The notes below the pieces were generated by a model that saw nothing but the letters and a program-made list of their open reading frames with translations, was not told the DNA's origin and did not search any database. From the NCBI GenBank assembly GCA_900548975.1, contig URMS01000022.1, positions 1 to 41,239 on the forward strand: a DNA stretch of 41,239 bases, in the 5' to 3' direction. Made by a program: the position numbers and the translations under genes. The stretch is from an uncultured Porphyromonadaceae bacterium. GTDB lineage: Bacteria; Bacteroidota; Bacteroidia; Bacteroidales; Muribaculaceae. Below, one piece after another: positions 25,590 through 34,114 of the stretch. Position 1 is the stretch's first letter; every line of letters starts with the position of its first letter.

Positions 25590-28500
25590 ATGGATAGATA
25601 CATCCGCATGATTAATGCGAGGAAAGAGCTATCGCGCATAATACTGTTGCTATGGCTGAGTCTGACCGCTTTATCATCACAGGCAGCCGTCAGCGGAAGC
25701 TACGTCAACTCTAAGACTTTTACCGTGGAGATGACCGACACACCGTTGAAAGAAGTTCTTGATTACATCGAACACAACAGTAAATACATTTTTTTCTACA
25801 CAAGCGGGTCGATTGACATCGAACGCAAGGTGAATGTCAGAGTCTCATCCGAGCCTGTGACATCCATGCTCGACCAGATATTCAAAGACACCGGTGTCAA
25901 ATATGATATTGACGGATACCAGATTGCGCTGAAAAAATCCGATGGAGCGGATGTCAAGCCCGTTAAACCTGCCAAAAGACGCGTCACAGGCAAGGTCGTG
26001 GACGCATCTACCGACGAACCACTCATCGGCGCTCCTGTCATATTCGACAAAAAAGTTGCCGGTGCGGTGACCGATATCGACGGCCTTTTCTCAATCGATA
26101 TGCCTGAAGGCGCTCAGCTCTATATCTCTTACGTAGGGTATCAGTCCGCATCCGTGAAGCCCGGAGACAAGGACGAAGTGATTGTACGTCTCATTCCCGA
26201 CAACAACTTTCTTGACGAGGTGGTGGTGGTAGGGTATGGAACGACTACTCGTAAAAACCTCACCACTTCGATATCCACCGTCAAGACCGATAAAATATCC
26301 AAAGCCGCGAACAGCAGCGTTTCGAGCATGCTTCTCGGGCGCGCAGCCGGTCTGCAGGCCACAGTGAGCAGCACTCAGCCTGGCGGCGACATCAATATCT
26401 CTATCCGCGGCGGTGGCAACCCCATATATGTTGTCGACGGCGTGATCATGCCCAACTCATCGCTCGAAGCCGGAAGCGGTGAGACGGGTCTTCCCGACAA
26501 CGTAAAGCGCTCGGCCCTTGCAGGACTTAATCCCGGCGACATCGAGTCGATTGAAATTCTCAAAGATGCGTCGGCTGCAATCTACGGCATCGGAGCCGCC
26601 GACGGTGTTGTGCTCATCACAACCAAAAAGGGCGCGGAGGGGAAGCCCACTATCACCTATGATGGAAGCTACTCGATACAAAAACGATATAACTACGGAC
26701 TCAACCGCCTGAACAGTTTCGAGTATATGAATCTGGTGAATGTGTTTGACAAAGAAAAATACCTGTTCAATAACAACCAGTATCCTTACGGAAACCTTGC
26801 TTATGACGGCAAGTGGACCCCCGTATTTTCCCAGTCACAGATTGATAACGCCACCGACACTGACTGGCAGGATTATGTGCTCAAGACAGGACATATCAAC
26901 AACCATTCGCTGACAATCAGCGGAGGCACCCAGAAACTGAAGTATTATCTTGGCGTAAACTATTTCAATGAGGACGGTATCATACGCAATGCCGGTATGG
27001 AGCGCTACTCACTGCGCACGAATGTCTCCGCACAGCTGTTCCCTTTTCTGAAACTCTCCACTATCGTCAACCTCAACAGGAACAAATACGAGAATGGCCT
27101 GGTCGGCGGAGATACAGGCAATCAGGGCAACTCGGCCTCAGGCTCACTCTACTCCGCGCTGCATTACCCGGCATATCTTGCTGTATATGACAAGAACGGC
27201 GAATACACAATATTCGGCCGTGTGCCCAATCCGGTGGCTACTCTTGATATCATCGATGAGTCGCGTCAGAGCAGCTACTATGCCAACTTTGCCATGGATA
27301 TCGATATCATCAGTCAGATGCTCTCGGTCCGTCTGGTTTACGGTATCAACCATGAGACCGGGCGCCGTACGTCCTACATTCCCAAAGATGTTTACTTCGG
27401 TCTTGTGAAGAAGTCGCGCGGCAGCCTCGGATATGTCGAGCGCCAGTATGAAACGATGGAAGGCATGGTCAATTTCAATCATAATTTCTGGCATGCGCTG
27501 GACTTGAATGCAGTGGTCGGTATGGGCCGCTATGTCGACAAGGGGAACGGAATGACCGTATCGTATCAGAACGCCAACGATATGATTCAGGATACTAATC
27601 TTGGCGCAGCCGACGGGCCTTTTATACCGTCATCGTATAAATACGAAAACGAGAAACGTTCCCAGTTTGCACGAGTATCGTTCATACTTTTCGACAAATA
27701 TGTTCTTGGGGGCACTGTGCGCCGCGACGGCACAGACAAGTTTTTTGACAACAAGAAATACTCCTGGTTTCCTTCTGTGTCGGGTGCATGGAAAGTCTCT
27801 CAGGAGAAATTTCTCCGCGACCTCACCTGGCTCAATCTCCTCAAAGTGCGTGCCAGCTATGGTGTCACCGGCAGCGACAACCTGGGAACGTCGCTCTACG
27901 GTACCGTCGGGGTGTCGCGTGAAGACATCAAATTCTCTAACGGCAGCGTAACTTATGTGCCGTTCGTTCTTCTGGGTGGCAGCTATGACGACGTGACATG
28001 GCAGAAGACTACGATGAAAAACATCGGTATCGACTTTGTGGTTCTCAACAACCGTTTGTCTGGCAACTTCGACATCTTCCGCAATGACGTGACCAACATG
28101 CTCGGGACCGCCTACACATCGCTGCTCAACATGTATCCTACCCGGCCTGTCAATGGCGCCCACTACAAGCGTACCGGTGTGGAACTCTCGCTCAACTCAG
28201 AGAATATACGGACCTCCGATTTTACCTGGACAACCTCGCTCGCCCTCTCACACTACCGCGCCGACTGGGTTGAGCGTATGCCCAACTATGACTACAAAAC
28301 CTATCAGAAGCGTAAAAACGAGCCGATGAGCGCCTATTATTACTATAATACCACCGGCATTATCAACGCCGACCGCAGCAATATGCCCGAGTCTCAGCGC
28401 TCTCTTCCGGCTGATGCACAGAAACCAGGTTTCCCCATAATCGATGACAGTAACGGCAACGGCGTGATTGACGAAGGCGACATCTACATGGACGACCTGC

Positions 28501-29018
28501 TGCCCAAACTCTATTACGGGTTCGGCAATACGTTCATCTATAAGAACTGGGATCTTGACATCTATATGTATGGTCAGCTCGGTGTAGAGAAATATAACAA
28601 CACCAAGGCAGCCAACTGCTCGGCCGGCAATCTTTCAAGCGGCATAAGCGCGGCCAATCCCACTGACTACGCCTTTACGGCATGGAACTCTCAGACCAAT
28701 CCCAACGGCACGACTCCCGGAGTGGCCACAAAAGATGTGACAATGCCAGGGAACGCCGGCATAAAGCTCTTTTATGAGAAAGCCGACTTTCTGCGTGTGC
28801 GCAACATCACTCTTGGCTATACTTTCGATGCCCGCAAATGGAAGTGTTTCAAGGGCTACATGCAGAGTCTGCGGCTCTATGTCGATGTTCAGAACCCCTT
28901 TACTTTCACTGGCTTCACCGGTGATGACCCTGAGATTGTCATTGCCTCAAGTTTGCTGTCGGGTTGCAACTACCCGCAGCTGAGGACATACTCGTTCGGC
29001 ACAAAAATCATTTTCTAA
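25590..29018 (+). CDS. SusC-like TonB-dependent outer-membrane transporter with STN signalling domain
   Basis: 1142 residues. A signal peptide ends near SSQAA (about 32). The STN domain (about 43-115, 'KTFTVEMTDTPLKEVLDYIE') is the part that signals to FecR. A carboxypeptidase-regulatory-like domain covers about 131-203, then the SusC hallmark DEVVVVGYGT (209-218), the plug (about 225-335, with 'ISIRGGGNPIYVVDGVIMP'), and a 22-strand barrel ending in the typical aromatic terminus SFGTKIIF. It imports oligosaccharides through the outer membrane using TonB energy, capped by the SusD protein encoded 23 bases downstream. The presence of STN matches the sigma/anti-sigma pair just upstream and marks this locus as trans-envelope regulated. 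Confidence 0.95.
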   Translation: MDRYIRMINARKELSRIILLLWLSLTALSSQAAVSGSYVNSKTFTVEMTDTPLKEVLDYIEHNSKYIFFYTSGSIDIERKVNVRVSSEPVTSMLDQIFKDTGVKYDIDGYQIALKKSDGADVKPVKPAKRRVTGKVVDASTDEPLIGAPVIFDKKVAGAVTDIDGLFSIDMPEGAQLYISYVGYQSASVKPGDKDEVIVRLIPDNNFLDEVVVVGYGTTTRKNLTTSISTVKTDKISKAANSSVSSMLLGRAAGLQATVSSTQPGGDINISIRGGGNPIYVVDGVIMPNSSLEAGSGETGLPDNVKRSALAGLNPGDIESIEILKDASAAIYGIGAADGVVLITTKKGAEGKPTITYDGSYSIQKRYNYGLNRLNSFEYMNLVNVFDKEKYLFNNNQYPYGNLAYDGKWTPVFSQSQIDNATDTDWQDYVLKTGHINNHSLTISGGTQKLKYYLGVNYFNEDGIIRNAGMERYSLRTNVSAQLFPFLKLSTIVNLNRNKYENGLVGGDTGNQGNSASGSLYSALHYPAYLAVYDKNGEYTIFGRVPNPVATLDIIDESRQSSYYANFAMDIDIISQMLSVRLVYGINHETGRRTSYIPKDVYFGLVKKSRGSLGYVERQYETMEGMVNFNHNFWHALDLNAVVGMGRYVDKGNGMTVSYQNANDMIQDTNLGAADGPFIPSSYKYENEKRSQFARVSFILFDKYVLGGTVRRDGTDKFFDNKKYSWFPSVSGAWKVSQEKFLRDLTWLNLLKVRASYGVTGSDNLGTSLYGTVGVSREDIKFSNGSVTYVPFVLLGGSYDDVTWQKTTMKNIGIDFVVLNNRLSGNFDIFRNDVTNMLGTAYTSLLNMYPTRPVNGAHYKRTGVELSLNSENIRTSDFTWTTSLALSHYRADWVERMPNYDYKTYQKRKNEPMSAYYYYNTTGIINADRSNMPESQRSLPADAQKPGFPIIDDSNGNGVIDEGDIYMDDLLPKLYYGFGNTFIYKNWDLDIYMYGQLGVEKYNNTKAANCSAGNLSSGISAANPTDYAFTAWNSQTNPNGTTPGVATKDVTMPGNAGIKLFYEKADFLRVRNITLGYTFDARKWKCFKGYMQSLRLYVDVQNPFTFTGFTGDDPEIVIASSLLSGCNYPQLRTYSFGTKIIF

Positions 29019-29041
29019 AAACTATTACAGCCAATCGCTAT

Positions 29042-30688
29042 ATGAAAACCAAAATATTATACTCCTTAATGGCGGCACTGATGCTCTTCACAACCTCATG
29101 TGAAGATAATTTCGATGCCAAGATCTACGGAGAGCTTCTTCAGGGCAAGTATCCCTCGACCGAGAGCGAATATGTGTCTTATATGATGATCTGTTATCTT
29201 CCCTTCACGACCCCGTTCACCTACACCATAAACGAGGGTACGGGTATGCATGGCTGGTATATAGCCACCGGTGGAGACATCCGTTTTTTTGACTCCACTT
29301 CGGATATCATGGCTCCGGGATACACGCGCTGTGGCGGAGAATGGCTTCAGCTCTCCAAAGCCAACTACGAAAACTGCATCCACTACTGGCGCGGCTGGGT
29401 AGCCGATGACAGCAATCCCAACCATTTCATGAAGACTGCGGAAATAACCCGCTTCACCAATATCGTGGATGTTCTGCAGAACGCTCCGGCCAATGTGATG
29501 TCAGAAGAGACCCGAGACGCCCTTCTCGGAGAAGTGCGTCTGTGCCGTGGTATGATGATGTATTATCTGATGCATGTGTTTGGTCCGGTACCTGTAATCG
29601 TCGACCCCGACAAGGTGTTCGATGACGAAGCGCAGCGTAATACCACTCGCCCGACACTCGACGAAATGTGCGGATACATCTACGATGACCTCCTGTTCGC
29701 AGCCCGGCACGCACCGGAAGTTCAGGCCGAGAAAGGACGCTATACGCGCGATTACGCCCGTTTCTGCCTGATGCGTCATTGTCTGAACGAAGGTTCGCAT
29801 ATGCCCGGCTATTATGACACGGGACTTGAGATGTTCTCCGAGCTTCAGGGCAAATATCAGCTTTTCAGCCAGGGTGACAATCCTTGTGCCGACCTTTATA
29901 AGAATGCCAACAAGTTCAACAATGAGATTATCATGGCTGTAAGCTGTGATCCTCTCGCTGACGGCTCGCCCAAGCACGGTAATGCCAATATTCTGTCGAT
30001 GTGTACTGTTCCCTGGGATGCCGCCGCCCTCGATCCCAATGACAACCCGACAGTTTTCTACCCCCAGAATGGCGGCTGGCAGGCGTTCTATAACGTTGCC
30101 AAGAAATTCTATGACAGTTTCGAGGCAGGCGACCGCAGGCGCAGTCTTATAGTAACCGAATGGTGGAACAAGAGCGGCGAGAAAGTGACCGCTAACGATC
30201 TGGGCACACGCTGGGACGGTTTCATCTGCAACAAATTCCCCATCGAGACTTCCGGTTCATTCCAGGGTACCGACATTCCCATCGCACGTTGGGCTGATGC
30301 ATTGCTGATGTATGCGGAGCTGTCGGTGCGTAAAACCAACAGCGCCCCGTCGGCCACTGCCATAGAGGCTGTCAATCAGGTGCGCCGTCGTGCCAATCTT
30401 GGAGATCTCGACGCTACAGCTACCTCGTCGGCCGACAAATTTCTCACCGCTATCCTTACTGAGCGCGGCCATGAACTTTATTACGAAGGGTGCCGCAAGA
30501 TTGACTTGATCAGGTTTAACCGCTATGCCCGAGAGACATCGAAAGTGAAAGGCGAAGTGCCTACCCGCCAGTATGTTCCGCTTCCCAACTACGCTGTTGA
30601 AGCTGCAGCCGCCAATGGCTGTAAGCTCGACCAGTTCTATTCGCGTCCGGGCTGGGAAGTTGACTACAGTCAGGCCCAAGGTATGTAA
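29042..30688 (+). CDS. SusD-like glycan-binding outer-membrane lipoprotein
   Basis: 548 residues from ATG 29042; an in-frame upstream start inside SusC is rejected because it would hide the lipoprotein signal. The lipobox LFTTSC gives Cys20 as the lipid anchor. The RagB/SusD fold is seen in the TPR-like helices ('EVRLCRGMMMYYLMHVFGPV'), the loop 'RPTLDEMCGYIYDDLLFAAR' and the C-terminal 'ERGHELYYEGCRKIDLIRFN', a near-universal SusD motif. It forms the lid on the SusC barrel and captures oligosaccharides. The gene is followed after 26 bases by a GH43-like lipoprotein, in one operon. Confidence 0.95.
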   Translation: MKTKILYSLMAALMLFTTSCEDNFDAKIYGELLQGKYPSTESEYVSYMMICYLPFTTPFTYTINEGTGMHGWYIATGGDIRFFDSTSDIMAPGYTRCGGEWLQLSKANYENCIHYWRGWVADDSNPNHFMKTAEITRFTNIVDVLQNAPANVMSEETRDALLGEVRLCRGMMMYYLMHVFGPVPVIVDPDKVFDDEAQRNTTRPTLDEMCGYIYDDLLFAARHAPEVQAEKGRYTRDYARFCLMRHCLNEGSHMPGYYDTGLEMFSELQGKYQLFSQGDNPCADLYKNANKFNNEIIMAVSCDPLADGSPKHGNANILSMCTVPWDAAALDPNDNPTVFYPQNGGWQAFYNVAKKFYDSFEAGDRRRSLIVTEWWNKSGEKVTANDLGTRWDGFICNKFPIETSGSFQGTDIPIARWADALLMYAELSVRKTNSAPSATAIEAVNQVRRRANLGDLDATATSSADKFLTAILTERGHELYYEGCRKIDLIRFNRYARETSKVKGEVPTRQYVPLPNYAVEAAAANGCKLDQFYSRPGWEVDYSQAQGM

Positions 30689-30714
30689 AACACCTCAAAA
30701 AGAAACAACAGACC

Positions 30715-31725
30715 ATGAAGAAATCAACATATCTCATGAACCTATTAGCCTCCCTTCTACTGGGACTGGTCATCATTGGCTGTAATTCGGAAGATGACCC
30801 CACTCCGGCACCAGAAAAGCCGGTTGAAGCTACCGACGGCGGTTATCTCTTCGCCCACATGACCGACGACAACTACGGCTCACTGTTCTACAGTGTGTCG
30901 CGCGATGCATATAACTGGGAAACCCTCAACGACGGGCGCACTGTGCTTCCTGCCTATTGCGGACACCCCGATATCTGCAAAGGGCGCGATGGCTACTACA
31001 TGATCAGCGTAAAGAAAGGCTCGGGCATCCCATTGCTGTTGCACTCGACCGATCTAGTCAATTGGGAATACACCAAACTGGCCAAATCGATATTCAACAA
31101 AATCAAAGAGCTTTATGGCCATGTCAACGAGGAAACATATTACGGTGCGCCTAAGATGTTTTATGACGAACCGAGCGACCAATATATGATCACCTGGCAT
31201 GCCGGCAAGACGGGCAACGACTCCGATACTGGCGAATGGGAAACAAAACGGACATTCTATATACTGACCAAAGATTTCAAGAGTTTCTCAGACCCCAAAC
31301 TGCTGTTTAACTTCACCGGCAGTGATGAAAACATGGCCACGATCGACGTAATTATCCGCCATTCAGGCGACAGTTATTATGCTATATTCAAAGATGAGCG
31401 CACTCAGGAAGTGGCACCTGAAACCGGCAAGACCATCCGCATAGCAAAGGCTCCGGCTCTGACAGGTCCCTATGCCAACCCCGGCGCCCGTATTACAGAC
31501 CTTGCACGCTGGCATGAGGCTCCGATCATAGTTCCTACGGTTGACGGAAAGGGATTCTACCTCTTTACCGAGAACTACCCTCTGCAATACGACATGTTTG
31601 AGGCCCAATCGCTCGACGGACCCTGGACAGAACGGTATTTCGCAGGTCCAAAAGCCCGTCACGGTTGTATGGTTCGCGTAAACGAAACCGAATATAAGGC
31701 CATCATAAACGCTTATAAACGCTAA
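30715..31725 (+). CDS. GH43-like beta-propeller lipoprotein
   Basis: 336 residues. The signal ends in LVIIGC (Cys23), so it is a surface or periplasmic lipoprotein. The rest reads as a five-bladed propeller: 'YLFAHMTDDNYGSLFYSVSR', 'GHPDICKGRDGYYMISVKKG', 'WHEAPIIVPTVDGKGFYLFT' and 'SLDGPWTERYFAGPKARHGC' are spaced as in GH43-type arabinosidases/xylosidases. The blade-2 motif reads GHPDI where relatives usually have RDP-H/F-I, and the putative acid Glu is in HEAPII. It may be a cutting enzyme or a catalytically weak binder. It lies between SusD and the three-repeat lipoprotein with 26- and 18-base gaps, a position often held by surface glycan-binding proteins. Confidence 0.7.
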   Translation: MKKSTYLMNLLASLLLGLVIIGCNSEDDPTPAPEKPVEATDGGYLFAHMTDDNYGSLFYSVSRDAYNWETLNDGRTVLPAYCGHPDICKGRDGYYMISVKKGSGIPLLLHSTDLVNWEYTKLAKSIFNKIKELYGHVNEETYYGAPKMFYDEPSDQYMITWHAGKTGNDSDTGEWETKRTFYILTKDFKSFSDPKLLFNFTGSDENMATIDVIIRHSGDSYYAIFKDERTQEVAPETGKTIRIAKAPALTGPYANPGARITDLARWHEAPIIVPTVDGKGFYLFTENYPLQYDMFEAQSLDGPWTERYFAGPKARHGCMVRVNETEYKAIINAYKR

Positions 31726-31743
31726 CAATGAGAATCATCTATC

Positions 31744-33816
31744 ATGAATAAAATATTATATACTGTCATATTGGTGGCAGGCATGTGGCTTGCAAGCTCG
31801 TGCTCGGATGACGTCGTTCGTCCGGATGAGTGGCCTGAATGGCCGGCAAAAGCTGTGGTGAAAGTCAACGGACTTGAACTGACCGACACCTATTACACCA
31901 CTTTCAACGGCACAAAGCTTTCGCTTACTCAGGGCCAGACCATAGATTTCGACGGGATTGACAAGCTGCAATATACCTTACAGAGCCATTTCTGGGATGT
32001 GACATCGGCCGGACAGGCGGTGTTCAAAGGCGAGACGGGCAATTACGACGTGATCTACGACCATATCAACAATCTGCTGTATATCGAGCAGCCTGAGGCG
32101 AAATATCCTGATGCGCTCTATGTCATAGGCGAGCAGCTGGGCCATTCCGGCGCGACTGGGGTGATATCCGACAGCTGGTCTGTCGACGCTCCCGATAATG
32201 TGCAGAGCTGCCGTCGCGTGGCTTCCGGCAAGTTTGAAATCAGTCTATATCTGGCACAGGGATTCAAGTTCAAATTCTTCCGTCACCATGGCTGGGGTTC
32301 ACATGAGGAAATCGAGATCTGGGCCGAGGATCTCACTGTCCGTCAGCCGGCACTCGTCACCGGCACCGGTGACTTCTGTGCCGGGCCGCTGTTCCAGGCG
32401 GGTGTGTATGACATCACGGTCGATCTGTCCGCCAGTACTTTCGATATTGTGAGCCGAGTGCCGGTTCAGCAGGAAGATTATTATGTCAACGGTGTGCTGA
32501 TGGAGCCTTCCGGAGCGTTTCTCCACACCCGTCAGACCCTTACCACCGGTCAGGAAGTGGTGTTCGGCAATTTCGGCGGTATCGCCGACATGGTTCAGCC
32601 ACAGTTCTTCGAAGTCATCTCGGATGTCGAGGGGCGCGCCCGGTTCCAAGGTCCCTCCGGTGAATATGACATATATTTCGATGCGTCTGGCATGCTCGTT
32701 TACGCCGAGTGTCCGTCGATGAACGCCTATGACGGCGCATCGATGTGGGTTACCGGATCGGGCTTCGGGCATCCCAAGGACGGACACGCCACTGTCGGGG
32801 CCTGGAAACTTACCGAGCCGGTCGGTTCATTCCAGATGATCAGGGTCGCAGAAGGGGTTTATGAGACATCCATGTATCTTGCCAGCGATTTCGATGTGAA
32901 ATTCTACCGTGCCCGTGACTGGGGCAGTGCGCGTTCCACCCAGCTGTTCGAGCCGGTACCCTCCGAGTTGCTTGCCAAAGGTGTGGCCGGAACTCCCGAT
33001 TACTGTATGTTCACGGGAGATCTCCTCCCCGGGCCTGGCTTTACCGCCGGAAGCTATACTGTCCGCGTGGATTTCAACAATAAGATAGTGTATTTGGCCG
33101 AGATAACTCCTCGGGACAAAATCCGTCCTGTCGACTACAAGGTCAACGGAGTGTCGCTGAAGGCCGGGCGCTATGATGAGTTTCTGGAGGCGACCGTCAG
33201 TCTCACCCGGGGCGAACGCGTCAGCTTTGAGAACTTCCAGTGTATCGACTATATGCTGCAGCCGGAATATTTTGTACGCAACGACGACGGTTCATACACT
33301 TTCAACGCCATGAGCGGCGAATACCGCGTGCTCTATGATGCCGACGGTACCGAACATATCTGGACTGAGCGAACCTCAGATGACGGCCTCTGGATCACCG
33401 GACAATATTTCGGCCACGGGCGCACCGGCGGATGGGATGTCGGATATCACGACGATTCGATCTATATATCCAAAGGCTGGAGTTGGGACAATCCCCGCCA
33501 ATATCTCTGTTGTGCCGAGACTGCTCCAGGCATCTATGAAACCACATTCCTTATCCACAGCAGCTGGTCGCAGCTGACCCTTTATAGAAACCGCGGCTGG
33601 GACAAGCGAATAATGTCGAGCGAGGTCACTATCACCGACACAAGTTCTTTCGGACGTTCATTCGCCTGGCAGGACGGAGTGGGCAATGATGCCAACTTCG
33701 GGTGTACGGTCGGCGGTATCGGTCAGGAATACGGCACATACCGTCTTGTGATTGATACTAACCAGAGTCCGATCGTTGTGAAGCCTGTGCTGCTCGACGG
33801 CCACGGACATCATTAA
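31744..33816 (+). CDS. Three-repeat surface glycan-binding lipoprotein (predicted)
   Basis: 690 residues. Lipobox LASSC (Cys20) is followed by a Pro/Trp-rich linker and three tandem repeats of about 200-215 residues: 38-236, 245-452 and 464-680. Each has a 'xVNG' beta half with 'LT-x-G-Q/E-x-V/I-x-F' and 'GEYDI/VxYD', then an 'ALYVIGE/WVTG-x-x-x-GH' half ending in 'GxYDITVDL'. Shared motifs include 'KFFRHHGWG', 'KFYRARDWG' and 'TLYRNRGWD'. The third copy is the most diverged. It sits where SusE/SusF-type glycan-binding proteins sit and ends the SusC operon before a long hairpin. Binding of the target glycan is an inference from position and the exposed Trp residues; I cannot assign a family number. 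Confidence 0.7.
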   Translation: MNKILYTVILVAGMWLASSCSDDVVRPDEWPEWPAKAVVKVNGLELTDTYYTTFNGTKLSLTQGQTIDFDGIDKLQYTLQSHFWDVTSAGQAVFKGETGNYDVIYDHINNLLYIEQPEAKYPDALYVIGEQLGHSGATGVISDSWSVDAPDNVQSCRRVASGKFEISLYLAQGFKFKFFRHHGWGSHEEIEIWAEDLTVRQPALVTGTGDFCAGPLFQAGVYDITVDLSASTFDIVSRVPVQQEDYYVNGVLMEPSGAFLHTRQTLTTGQEVVFGNFGGIADMVQPQFFEVISDVEGRARFQGPSGEYDIYFDASGMLVYAECPSMNAYDGASMWVTGSGFGHPKDGHATVGAWKLTEPVGSFQMIRVAEGVYETSMYLASDFDVKFYRARDWGSARSTQLFEPVPSELLAKGVAGTPDYCMFTGDLLPGPGFTAGSYTVRVDFNNKIVYLAEITPRDKIRPVDYKVNGVSLKAGRYDEFLEATVSLTRGERVSFENFQCIDYMLQPEYFVRNDDGSYTFNAMSGEYRVLYDADGTEHIWTERTSDDGLWITGQYFGHGRTGGWDVGYHDDSIYISKGWSWDNPRQYLCCAETAPGIYETTFLIHSSWSQLTLYRNRGWDKRIMSSEVTITDTSSFGRSFAWQDGVGNDANFGCTVGGIGQEYGTYRLVIDTNQSPIVVKPVLLDGHGHH

Positions 33817-33855
33817 ATCCCCGGGATTAACCGTTAAAGAATTTTGAGTGTTTTT

Positions 33856-33917
33856 GCGGAGCCTTGATGCGCATCTTATTTTTCCAATAGGTTGTATATA
33901 ATCGCATCAGGCTCCGC
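33856..33917 (+). terminator. Long hairpin ending the SusC operon
   Basis: GCGGAGCCTTGATGCG (33856-33871) pairs with CGCATCAGGCTCCGC (33903-33917), 15 pairs with one bulged T, around a 31-base loop. It lies 40 bases after the three-repeat gene and is followed by TTATTTAA. Likely a terminator or mRNA stabiliser separating the operon from the GH3 gene. Confidence 0.6.
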
Positions 33918-34114
33918 TTATTTAATCAGAAACTTTAAGAGAGTGTTTGAATTTAACTTTATGAAATCTTTAGAAATCTTTCCGGCCTGTTTTAAGCTTT
34001 CATTCAGTCATTATGGAACCCCATAATTCCTTCATTCAATCTCAAAACATTCTCGGAAATCTTCTCTAAATCTTAACATAAGTCAAAAGTAAACAACCTC
34101 TAAATATTAAAATC
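33918..34114 (+). promoter_or_regulatory. AT-rich region upstream of the GH3 gene
   Basis: It contains the hairpin ATTATGG/CCATAAT (34010-34016 and 34021-34027) and AACCTCTAAAT (34095-34105), which lies 9 bases before the ATG. No clean -33/-7 pair is visible, so a PUL-specific promoter is possible. Confidence 0.4.

Noticed and set aside
28964..29041. Start of SusD inside SusC
   Set aside because: The ATG at 29042 gives a textbook lipoprotein signal, which an upstream start would bury.
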